A stretch of DNA of 64,000 bases. It comes from Leucocoprinus leucothites. Taxonomy: Eukaryota > Basidiomycota > Agaricomycetes > Agaricales > Agaricaceae. Below are positions 35,131 to 45,323 of this stretch, piece after piece. Location: positions 806,001 to 870,000 of the forward strand of contig JAACJO010000005.1 of the NCBI GenBank assembly GCA_013368445.1. Reading direction: 5' to 3'. Position 1 is the stretch's first letter. The number at the start of each line of letters is the position of its first letter. Below the pieces are notes generated by a model. It ran no database searches. It was not told the DNA's origin and saw only the letters and a list, made by a program, of their open reading frames with translations. A program made the position numbers and the translations under genes.

Positions 35131-35961
35131 TCACCGCCGGAGCCAGTTCCACGTAGTCACACACGCAATCCCAACACAAAACCCGATAAACCCAGGGAAA
35201 ACAACGTCGTTCGAAGAAGGCACGCATATACTCAGAGGCTTAACACCTAGAGCTTTCGCGGATGGCACCTTATCGTTCTCCCATCCTTCGTCCAGCAGCA
35301 TCTGCATATTTTCTTCATTCAAAGTTCCAAGTTCCTCCATTGTCCACTCTTTGCACAACTTTGTCATCCAACTCATTCTCCTCTTCCCAAGCTCTCCTCC
35401 TACACCTGGTGCACGTTCCCTCAATTTCACCCTCAAAGCTCCAACCTTCTTTATCGCGGCACCTTCTTGCCCTGATAAGGCCTTGGCAATCTTTCCCTTT
35501 ACCAGATTCGCCAATTTAGGGCCATTCCCATTTGTCGAGATCATTATTTGTAAAGGTCCATCGCGAATTTGAGAACCAAAGTAGAAGTCACATAGGCCTG
35601 GGATATCGGCGGCATTAACTGGTATCCGATGTTCCCGACAGAAGTGGCATATCGTCTTCGAAAGTTCGAAGTCGTCGAGGGCAGTGAGAACCATATCATA
35701 ATTGAGCAAATCCGTACTGTCGGCACCGTGTTCGTACATCTTGTCAAGTAGTTTGGTGCGGAGAGGATATTGCGAAATGAGTTTCTGCGTCTTTTCGTGT
35801 AGGTTACAGAAAAGCGATATGACAGTAATATGTGCGTCGGTGCTCAAGATAGATTCCACTCGTTGGCCAGCGACTTCACCACCTCCAATGATAAGGACTT
35901 TCTTCCCTTTGAGCTGCCAAGCAATAAGGAGAGAGCCGCCGCCTATGTCAGCTGCCAGCAT
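35131..35961 (-). CDS. MET8: Siroheme synthase Met8 (precorrin-2 dehydrogenase/ferrochelatase)
   Basis: Oxidises precorrin-2 and inserts iron to make siroheme for sulfite and nitrite reductases. It is intronless, about 276 residues. The NAD-binding fold reads LLIAWQLKGKKVLIIGGGEV and AGQRVESIL, and the chelatase/dehydrogenase part YDMVLTALDDFELSKTICHF and NAADIPGLCDFYFGSQIRDG, with MISTNGNGPKLANLVKGKIA. It ends in a hydrophobic stretch (FPGFIGFCVGIACVTTWNWL), which suggests a C-terminal membrane anchor. A longer start at 36,030 is possible, but the ATG at 35,961 fits the family. It is divergent from SLT11. Confidence 0.92.
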   Translation of the reverse strand: MLAADIGGGSLLIAWQLKGKKVLIIGGGEVAGQRVESILSTDAHITVISLFCNLHEKTQKLISQYPLRTKLLDKMYEHGADSTDLLNYDMVLTALDDFELSKTICHFCREHRIPVNAADIPGLCDFYFGSQIRDGPLQIMISTNGNGPKLANLVKGKIAKALSGQEGAAIKKVGALRVKLRERAPGVGGELGKRRMSWMTKLCKEWTMEELGTLNEENMQMLLDEGWENDKVPSAKALGVKPLSICVPSSNDVVFPGFIGFCVGIACVTTWNWLRR

Positions 35962-36140
35962 TTTGTTGGTTTGGCTCAAGGTGAGCTTATCGCCGGACGT
36001 GAAGTGGTTTTGTTTTTGGTGAAGGATCAAGTGGCTGTGCTATATATTTGTCTGGATTTGTCAGCTCGTTCAATCCAGTCTCGACACTGCTTTCGAGCTC
36101 GAATTCCTCACTCAACTCCGACGGCTTATCTTCTGCAAAT

Positions 36141-37346
36141 ATGCCAAAGGCTGATATCAACAAGGCTGGCTGGGAACAGAGCGACTTTCCTATTCTTTGC
36201 GAAACATGTATGTGTCTTTCCACTGCAGAAAGTCCATGATACTCACCGTACCAATACAGGCCTCGGTTCTAACCCGTTCATTCGAATGGTACGCCCAATT
36301 GTTCAGCTCTCACAAATAAAAACTTGCCTCACATTCCCTTCAGTCCAAACAGGAATATGGGCGCTCGTGTGGCACCTGCGCACGTCCCTTCACCGTCTTC
36401 CGCTGGAACCCAGGCCAAGGTGGCCGATTCAAAACAACCGTCATCTACCAAACATGCGCCAAAATCAAAAACATTTGCCAAACCTGTCTACTAGACCTTG
36501 AATACGGTCTCCCTACGCAGGTCCGCGACACGGCTCTAGGCTACAAAAACGAAGCACCTACATCCGACATAAACCGTGAATACCATGCACAAAATATGGA
36601 AGCCAAAATGCAAGACGGTGGTGATAGCTCCAAGTCGGGGTTGGATATCAACAAGAGTGCGGCAGCGGGAAGAGAGATGTTGAAACAACTGGCGAGGACG
36701 GACCCGTATTACAAGAGGAACAGGCCGCACGTTTGTTCGTTCTTCGTGAAGGGGGAGTGTAATCGTGGAACGGATTGTCCGTATCGCCATGAGAAGCCGG
36801 CTGACAACGAATTGGCACATCAGAACATTCAGGATCGATATCATGGGAAGAATGATCCCGTGGCGAAGAAGATAATGAGTGCACATGCGGAAACACAGGG
36901 ATTGAAACCTCCCGAGGACGAAAGCATTGTGAGTTCTTTCGATAGCCCGATTCCAGCCGCTTGCTAACGGAATGCAGACGTCACTTTTTCTATCTTTGCT
37001 GTCACCTTCATCGACAGAACAGAGTATCAGAACCCGTGTTCTTAACTCCCTTCCGGCGATCCAACCCACACAACTGAAATCCATTGTTCACGTTGCTAAA
37101 ACAAGGTTAGCCACCTAGTCATCAGTACGTGTCAGAGTTATTGACTAACGTCCTATTAGATGCGCATTTGTAAACTTTAGAGACCGTGCTGCAGCAGAGC
37201 ATGCTGCTCAGGCATGGGCGAATGGCCTTGAAATTGATGGGGAAGCTGCCTCCGTTAGATGGGGTCGCAGTAAGCCCAAGAATGCAGCTGCATCGTCATC
37301 TGCGTCCCCTGCTCCATCTGTCGCTGTGCCAGTCCCTGCACCATAG
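36141..37346 (+). CDS. SLT11: Pre-mRNA splicing factor Slt11/Ecm2 (RBM22-like)
   Basis: Spliceosome component next to the U6 snRNA in the active site. The N-terminus is [20 protein letters not shown], followed by [10 protein letters not shown] and the Cys-rich part ([37 protein letters not shown]). A CCCH zinc finger is seen in [19 protein letters not shown] (about 36,735-36,790). The RRM at the end is partly degenerate (TSLFLSLLS for RNP2, [20 protein letters not shown] for RNP1). Six exons or so. Confidence 0.93.
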
Positions 37347-37696
37347 CTACTAGTGTATTATATACCTGCGTAATTGCCTTTGTATTGTAACATTTCAGGA
37401 GAGACGTTTATTATATCTACCGCCGGGCCCATGCCTCTACAAAAATCAGACCAGAAATCATCTTGCTGTCGATGAGATTGCTCACTGGGGATGCATTCAG
37501 TTTATCATTTGTAAACAAGTTCATTATAGACGATTATGCAGATACGTTAGATAAGTCTAATTATTTTACTTACTTAACCCAAGTACCATAGAGTATCGTT
37601 CACTGGATATAAAGAAGGAAACTGGACTATCAAGACGAGAAAAGAAGAAAACCTCGAGGACGATAGAAAGCGAGATGTTCCTTACGAGGGGAACAA
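37347..37696. other. Intergenic between convergent SLT11 and YedE-like gene
   Basis: About 350 bp of 3' flanking sequence, AT-rich in the middle. Nothing else recognised. Confidence 0.5.
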
Positions 37697-39006
37697 TCAA
37701 ATAATCAAACCACCAGTGACCAATGCAACCAGCCAAAGAGCCATGGCGGGTAGCTGAACATCGCTATTCACAAGGGCATGTCCGAAATTCACAAGACCAG
37801 GACCGGCTGGGAAACGAGTATCAGTACCTGCTAGATTAAACGTTGATGAGACAGCAAAATCAAAAACGCACGGCAGACACCAGCCATTCCCCATCCAATG
37901 CCAAAGATTGCAGCACCAGCGACGAGTTTCCAATCAACCTTACCCCCCTTAGGAATTGACCACCTTCCTCCTAAACGTGGGATTTCCTTGCCGAGGGCAA
38001 AATGATATAGGGACATTGCAAGAGGTATTGTCCCCGCAGCTAAGAAGGCCAGAGAGGGATCAAAGGCCTCGTGGAAGGGCAAGAGCAAAAACCTTATTAC
38101 TCGAGAGGGGTCAGCGAGCCCAGAGAGCTGGAGTGCAAGGGCAAATTGGGTGGAGGTACTAAAGAAGGCGAGGTGCCGAAGAGCAGACTGAGGCTCTAAT
38201 TCCACCGGCTTTCCTTTCAATGGTGTCTCGGTATCCGGTTCTGGCTTAGCCAGTTGCTGAGAAGGCTTTGAAGGGGCCTACACAATTCAAAAAGGGATTG
38301 GCAAGTGTGTTTCGATAGAAGGACTAAATGAATCCTTTTACTTACAAAAAGGTAAAGTAGCACCGATACGGCAAACGGGACTAACTGCGAAACAAGGAGT
38401 TTACGTGCAGTAGAACGAAGTGACCAGTCAAGTGGCGCAGTAGGGCGCATATTTCCGTGGGCTATATGCGCCGTTGCCACGCCAGTGGCGAAAAAAGTGG
38501 CTGTGGCCACGATCGATCTAACCATAAGTTCGTTGGTCGGGAACAGGGATGTGACCAACAACGCTCACCGTAATGAAAATCGTGCAATCCCACAGATCAT
38601 GTGCCTGGGGCGTCTATAAGAGGGCAATTTCCATTGTTCTGTGCTAGCTACCTACCCGGAGGTGCAACCGTTGGACAGCTATGAGGGGGGAAGTGAGCCG
38701 GCCATTGGAGTCGATTATTAGCGAAGCGTGTACTTTGGTTCCGAAACCAACTAAAAATCCAGAGGCTGCTAGCTCTGAAAGCGATAGGCCTGACGATTGA
38801 GGACCACCGCCTTCGATAAGCCCACCAATCGCGCCTCCTAAAATGAGACCCACAACTGCGACCAAGGCTTCCGTAGAGCCGCGAGCCGCGCGATGAACAA
38901 AGCCAGAAATGCCAAAAACATTTCCGTTAAGCACTGTCAGGGCATGAGTTGGGACGGGGAGAGAAAGGCCTCCCAAGAGCGAGCTTAGGGGTGAAGGAGC
39001 AGCCAT
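37697..39006 (-). CDS. YeeE/YedE-family membrane protein (sulfur transport)
   Basis: Polytopic membrane protein of the bacterial-type YeeE/YedE family, whose studied members import thiosulfate. The two internal repeats each hold a conserved cysteine motif: LSNGCTSGHMICGIARFSLR (after splicing, about 38,680-38,570) and GIGWGMAGVCPGPGLVNFG (about 37,900-37,770). Other helices read FGISGFVHRAARGSTEALV and IRFLLLPFHEAFDPSLAFLA. An apparent in-frame TGA after FSLR is removed by a 51-bp intron (GTGAGC...TTAG), which joins FSLR to SIVATATFFATGVATAHIA. The substrate in fungi is not known. Confidence 0.87.
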
Positions 39007-39146
39007 TGTGGGAGAATGTTCATGGCACAAAGTGGGTTTTATAAGTATTTCAAGTCTGGCCAAAGATATTCCACCCGATTCGATCTGATCTACGACGTCA
39101 CTTTCCTTCTTGGGAGATGACCGACTCTACAAGCCTGATGCTACTT

Positions 39147-41011
39147 TCAGTTAAGTGATGGAGGTGTAAGCTCGCCAGGCGCTTTCTCGATGGCTTGCTC
39201 AGATTCCTCAGCAATCTCGGCTTTTTCGTGCTCGGCCTCCTGCACGTGCTTGCTGACTGCGCTCTGGACGATGCCACGTGCCTTGCATTCTTCCAAATAC
39301 TTACCAACCATCCCCCGCCACATCGTATGCCCCGTTACCTCATTACAGTGCACGTCCTCTACGCCTTGTACTTCCACGGGACCCAATCCGGCTACAGTCC
39401 AGCTGACTACTGTCGCACGTGTTAGGATAGCCAAGACGTAATCGTTAGATGCATATCCGTTTACGAGTCGTCCTGCGACGACGCGTCGAACTTTTGCCCA
39501 GACACCAGGCCCAGGCGCCGTTGGTGTGCCGAAAAGGAACACGTCTTCGACCAGACCGAACGACTCTGAAATGGGGAGCTTGGCAAGCTCCCTAAGTGCC
39601 TCGAATATAACGAGGGACCCTAGCGAGTACCCGACCAGTGTGATCGGGCGATTGCCGAATGCTCGCTTTGCTATCAATTCTGCCAGCACGAGACCTGTCT
39701 TTTGTGCCCGGGCTCGTGCAGTCATCCACGGGTTATCTGTGAAATAGTCAGTACATTATGGGAAAGTGGCGTATGGCTGAGTATTGACCAATCAATTCCC
39801 CGATTTTGAGTAGGGCAACTGGAGACAATGCACTCATTAGACCTGCAAACACTGTTCGCCTGATAACTTCTGCCTTGACATATTTCATCGCATGAGATTT
39901 CACCAGACCATACATGGCATCGGATAGCGCTTTCAAGGCTTCGATTTCCTACGAAGGGCATCAGTTTGAAGCCTGAATTCCAATACTAATGACGTACCCA
40001 TTGCAACGCAAACGTGTCGTCTCCTTCGAAGATGGTCCAAGGTTTGCGAACATCGGACTCATCGGTCAACCAGCCACTCACACAAAGCCTAATCCCAAGA
40101 GTCTCCTCCCCTTCCTTCACCCCGACAGGTAATACTGCTAAGTCTCGCACCTCACGCATGTATCTCTCAACCATCTCCCCTGTGGATTTTGCTCCATACG
40201 CACCAAAAAGTGCACCACAGACCATCGACGATCCAGCCAACCCAGTCATCATCAATCCTACGGCCGTTCCACTCAGTCCGAACCACCCCAGCACACTCGT
40301 AACGCCGGCAGCCACCAATGGTGCAGCGAATCCTCCTGTCACACCAATCAATACACCACCTGCCACTGCACCCAGACTAATGCTCGCAATCCGTTTGATA
40401 TAGCTCCTATCTGCATGAGTGGTACGCATTGCCTCAGTATGGGTCTGGGCTTGCGCTGCTACCGTTTCGGGGTTCTTCAGTACTTTCACTATTGTGTCTT
40501 CATCGACAATTACATGAGGTTTAAACTGCGCAAAAAATGCCCGGGTATAGGCAGAGTATTGCTTTGAAGTGGTGATGTGCAGGAAGAGTATGGTTGTGAA
40601 TGTTTTGTTCACCGCTTCTTCCGACGGCATTGGTGGTAGACCTGCGATCGACGTATCGGCAAATTCGTCTACCTCTGGACATTTCTCTGCTTCTGCGTTA
40701 AGTTCAGCGCTCGAAACGATATTTGATAGTTGATAATACATACCTGTTGCATAATCCTCAGATTTTCGGCAGACGATCCAGGCCTTGTGCGTCAATTCCT
40801 GCGCCCACTGATTCAGAGACCGGATAAATTCGTTCCTCGTCTCCTCACTTGCTCCTTTTGATGGCTCTGAATTATCGCACTCCCTCCTCGCATAGATGTC
40901 GTACGTATTCCTGAAAGCTGCGAGACGGCGAAAGAAATGTTGAAACACCGTGTTTTTCTCTTGAGCCGTGAGCTCCCTCGGCGGTGTAATCTTCTCTATA
41001 TCAGTCGGCAT
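39147..41011 (-). CDS. DUF726 alpha/beta-hydrolase (TMCO4/Mil1-like)
   Basis: DUF726 family, related to human TMCO4 and yeast Mil1. The long first exon (MPTDIEKITPPRELTAQEKN) has a glycine-rich hydrophobic segment (RIASISLGAVAGGVLIGVTG to GLMMTGLAGSSMVCGALFGA) that would sit in a membrane. Then RLCVSGWLTDESDVRKPW and, in the last exon, ITLVGYSLGSLVIFEALREL, where GYSLGS is the nucleophile elbow with the catalytic Ser. FLFGTPTAPGPGVWAKVRRV and YLEECKARGIV follow, and an acidic/basic tail ends at 39,147. Three introns. Substrate unknown. Confidence 0.85.
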
Positions 41012-41867
41012 TACTAGTGGCAACAACTGAAGATGGAAAGAGCTGGAAGAATGAACTTTTGAGAGCTTAAGCTAAGTCGCACCTGAGCGGAGCCTCTGCG
41101 ACACAGGCCACTGACATCATTATTGGATATTTTTAGCAAATTAGGTTTGAGTTCCCCACTTGGGCTGCGGCGTGTGAGCTCATGGTGAATATCAAAAGTC
41201 GTACCCCGTCGTACTCTAGGCGAGACGAATAAGAATGAGGCCAGATGGGCGCTTGAGCTCACGTCCATCCTCACGCAAGTCGTTCCCATGTCGACGGAAT
41301 TTCAATATACCCTGTGCCATTTTCCGACACACAGTGTCGAGGAAAGAGATTATTCATGGTTTGGTGGGCTGTGGTTCGAGGGAAAAGATCCGGGCTCAAC
41401 AGGTTGAATGCCGCACGATGTCCAGTCTAATATCATGCAACCCACCGGCCTCCTATTAAGCTCACTGGTAGAGGGTCACCTGCCCGGGTTCTTGAATTTC
41501 CTACCTGAACTCAAAAGCCGGACCTTCTTTGAGGTGACTTTGTGAGCTCATTCTGACATTTTTCATGGTGTAGTCAACAAAATCGAAAGAAAATACCTTC
41601 AGAAGAAACTTACGCTAGGTGCGTTACCCTAGGGCCTCAAACATCACCACATATTGACTTCTGAGTTTAAAGTCATATATATCGTAAGTACCAAGTCCAA
41701 AACTGAAGTCCGTGCTCTGCTAAAGTATATCCGACAAAATTAAGTTATCCAAAAAAAGTACTACCTGACCTAGTAGGAAAGGTCTGGTGTGCAAAAGATT
41801 CGAGAGTATCACCGAACAGAAGGACGTTCAAAAGGCATGACTCCCTTAAGAGCCCCCTGCGCCTAAA
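41012..41867. other. Intergenic, about 850 bp
   Basis: Upstream region of the DUF726 gene and 3' flank of the LEA2-like gene, both on the minus strand. I see no conserved reading frame, tRNA-like box or repeat in it. Confidence 0.5.
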
Positions 41868-43261
41868 CTACTCAGATTCTATGAAAGATTGAGCCTGCTT
41901 CAAGGATTCAAACTTAAGTGACAAAAGGCTTACCGGAAGCTGATCGGGACTGATTGGACAAGGGAAGTTGAAGGTGTTGCTGACTGCCGGAGAGATCGTC
42001 ACAAAGAGTATCCGCAAAGCAGGCTGCATGGGATTCATAATCAACATCCAGGAGGCGGTCAAAAATCGAGTCAAAGCTAACCGTAATCGTATAATCAATA
42101 TTAAGATTTTGTTTGTTCGCACCGCACTTGCTCGCGAGGTCCGAGAGAACCAAGCTTCTAGGGTCGGCTGAGGATTTATATTGAATGTCAAAAGGGAAGG
42201 TCCAGTTCGTCTGTGAATTCGCGGGGAACACCACATTGGTAGATGTTCCTCCACCAATTGGCGTGTTGTTGATGGGATAAAATAGCTGAAAAGAGATAGA
42301 ATGAGATGTCATAGAGGCTGGATGGTGAACAACGTACCTCTGCCTTGATCTCCTTGAAATTGACAGAGAAATAGTTGGGGTTGTCGACCCTGAGTAGGAT
42401 GTGAGCTTCTGCTTTAAACGATAACGTTGAAAGAAGGACCGCACGTTATGTTCAACGCAAGATGGACGGAGAGTGAGAGTCCGTTTCCATCCGAATTAGT
42501 TGTGATCTGGTTACACAGCATTAACTTGGGTAGTGACACAGTGGAAGTTTCAGCGACGTACGGTACTCCCGCCCTGTGGAGCGGGTGCAACTTGACCAAT
42601 AATGATTCCGGGCGGTCGTACCCACTAAAGGATATTAGTGAACGAATTCGAGGATGGGTTAAATTTGACTCACTAAAGCCAACGCCAACACAATGCTCAC
42701 AATCAAGAACAAGACCGTCATGATTGTGCAGCAGCAGAACCGCCCAATACATCGTCCCCTTCCGCCCTACTTACACCCGTCAAGCATCCTTCAAGGTTGA
42801 GCAATAGGCGTACAGACCTTGGTCCACAGTGCGCCTTGATGGTCGTACCGGTATTGCCTCAAAGCAGTCGCAGTCCTATTCAAGTTAGGTGCCGGTTAGC
42901 AATCAATGATACGAGTGGCAAGCCTGTACGCTGCTCACTTCTTCATCGGCGGCACGGCAGAGAAGCCAGCACCAGGCTGATAGCTCTCCTTCTTTTGATG
43001 TAAGGTGCCAGATCCACTCCTCTGTGTCAGTCGTGTTGGTTGTCGTTGAGGAGGATACGTCGGGTCGTCCGTATAAACTTCATGACCACCTACGCCATAG
43101 CCGCTCTGGTCGTACGTCGGATAAGAAGGACGATCATATGGGTTGAATTCAAAATTGTTGTCTGTGTATTGATTCTGGGGGTAGGCTGAACCAGCTTGGT
43201 TGGTTGGGTAGCGGCTTGCAGCCCCGTTATAAGGACTGGCGTAGGGATCGCGGTAGGACAT
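41868..43261 (-). CDS. Single-pass membrane protein with LEA2-like domain
   Basis: The N-terminus is a Pro/Tyr/Asn-rich cytosolic tail (MSYRDPYASPYNG to SYQPGAGFSAVPPMK), then a basic stretch and a cysteine cluster (GRGRCIGRFCCCTIMTVLFL) leading into one transmembrane helix (IVSIVLALALWV). Outside lies a domain of about 200 residues with VSVDNPNYFSVNFKEIKAEL, YPINNTPIGGG and RILFVTISPAVSNTFNFPCP, like the LEA2 fold of plant and fungal membrane proteins. The final introns (GTTAGC...TGCAG and GTAAGC...GCAG) lead to the last residues AQSFIESE. Function unknown. The cysteines next to the helix could be palmitoylated. Confidence 0.72.
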
Positions 43262-43566
43262 GAGATTGAGCCTCCTCTGAGAAGGGTATCAAAGTCTATA
43301 AAGAAAGGAAGGGTGAGGGTGATTAGGATGTGGTGGTTGGATAGAGGAGGCTCAGAGTAGCATGGAGATGAATGTCGTTGCGCAGTTTGGAGTGCCTTGT
43401 GTCGGCACTGCACTGCATGTCATTTCAATCAGGCGCTTACTCCTTTTGGACAAATCTCCGACAGGTTAAAATTACAATTAAGATAGCTAACATCCCGGAG
43501 TTCAAAGTCCAAGAGTACAGCAATCAAGGCCCTACATATCAGCTAGATATTACAGGATACAGCATA

Positions 43567-45093
43567 TCAACCATAACTCGCCCCGGCCGATCTTCCTGCA
43601 GAATCTGAGGTAGTGGATTTGGACCAGGAGCCCGATGCTACTGAAGAGCTCTGGCTAGCCCCTGGAAAGAAGCGCTGCGAGCCGTGAGAAGTCGATGGCT
43701 GAGGGCGCTGCGAGTGCTGTAGAGGCACAAAACGGCGGCTCAAGGTGTTGGATTGACGAGGAATACCGGCGGTTACGGCCGGCGTACCAACGCGAGCTTG
43801 GGGCACAGGTGGTGGACCCATATTTCTTGGTTGACCTTGTTGGGCTGCTGTGTGTTGTGAGGCCTGAGTTCGTTGTTGCACTACTTGTGGTTGCGCATTG
43901 GTCGTCACACTATCGTTGCGCCCGGCCCGATTCAGTTGGCTCGGACGGATGAGCTTGGGGGCCATCTGAGCATGGGAGAGTGACGTAGAAGGGGTGTGGG
44001 AGGTGTCTGGTGGGATATATGCGAATTTTCTTGATCATAACTTTAAGCATGATACTTTCGGATCGTCCGAAATATTCACCCACCCGATCTGTCGTGACAT
44101 CGGCCGGGTATTGTTCCGAATGGTTCCGTGAAGAGGCTGTGGAACGGGAGGATGAGCTTGGCCCTCATTTTGATGGGTAAGCTTTGATGTTCTCGGGTTA
44201 ACAGGTAAAGTAAGTCGGGTAGGTGTTGTGGAGCCGTGGTGGGGGCTTGATCCGGTTCGGGGTCTGTTTGAGGGATATTCATGCCTCAAGGTTTTTCGGC
44301 ATGTGTTTCGTTACGACTACGAGTAGAACTTACTGGTATACAGGAACACCCATTGGGCGCTTTCCATTCTGATTAAACGTGTATGAAGATTCTTGGCCAC
44401 CTTCTGAGAAAGAATCCTGGTATCCAAACTGCTGCTTGAGTTGATTATTTTCTTGCGCCAACTCCTCATTTGTCCTGTGAGGCAGTAGTCCCATGAGCTT
44501 CCGCCGAGAGGCAAGTCAGAAGGAGGAACCTCTTTAGTTCTGAGTTCTCTGACCGCAGCTTCTCTATTACAGCTCGTATTTGTTGATGCCTTGCTCGGTA
44601 GAATCGAATTTGTCGAGCCATAACTTCTTGTTGGAACTCGGAGAATTTGAGACCCAGACGAACGTTATTGACCCTCTCTCTTGATCGGGACATACCTTCG
44701 CAGCAAAGGCAACCAGGTCGAGCGCCATAGGTATTGACTTAAACCAGTCCGACATTGGGGCGTCGAGCTGAAAACAGGAAGGACAGTCAATGGACGTTCA
44801 ATTGTATCATGACAGGTTTTCCGATTCGGGAACCTCTTGTTGCAACGGTACAAGAAGAATTTCCGTAGAGCCACAGGACGCGCAGCTTTGATCCGGATCT
44901 GGTGCACGATCGCAAGCAAGCACTAGGTCGAATGTAAGGGATACAGACTGAGGTGATGGTTACAGACAACATGGCCACATTCGGTGAGCCAAAATGGTAC
45001 AGATTTTCCGGGTTCTGAGGCATATGGTAGATGGCATTTGGCGCAGCTCACAAACTCCCAGAAATCAACATCAGTATTAGGTTCGGCGGCCAT
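43567..45093 (-). CDS. RNF212/Zip3-like RING protein (predicted meiotic crossover SUMO E3)
   Basis: The N-terminal RING reads SCAKCHLPYASEPGKSVPFW, LTECGHVVCNHHL, then (after a 5' site GTCTGT) NPDQSCASCGSTEI, giving the C-x2-C ... C-x-H-x2-C ... C-x2-C spacing of RNF212/Zip3. Next is WFKSIPMALDLVAFAAKFQQ, then a coiled coil (MARQIRFYRARHQQIRAVIE, KLRSENSELKR, NEELAQENNQLKQQF), as in that family. The rest is a Pro/Gln/Ser-rich tail to 43,567. Zip3, RNF212 and HEI10 mark and stabilise crossover sites on the synaptonemal complex. It starts divergently from the JmjC gene. Family call good; function by homology. Confidence 0.75.
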
Positions 45094-45323
45094 GAATGAT
45101 GAGTACTTGAAGTGGAAGTGCTGGTGGAATGTTAAGTCTTGGATCAAGATTCAATTCAACTCTATGATCCTAATTCAGCTACACGTGATCTTGAGGGCGT
45201 GTGGCCATCTTGCTCAATGCTCAAAACCAAGCGCCTCGTAAACTTACCGCACAGCAACACGGTAGCCGGTTCTTCGTGTCGTGCTCCCAGTGGAACCGTG
45301 TATCACCCATACCTCCTTGTCGT

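Noticed and set aside
36536..37084. Open frame of 182 codons on the minus strand
   Set aside because: Opposite SLT11 exons, which have clear homology; no domain in the antisense product.
38540..38600. In-frame TGA in the YedE-like gene, suggesting a pseudogene
   Set aside because: A 51-bp intron with GTGAGC and TTAG borders removes it and restores the expected sequence after FSLR.
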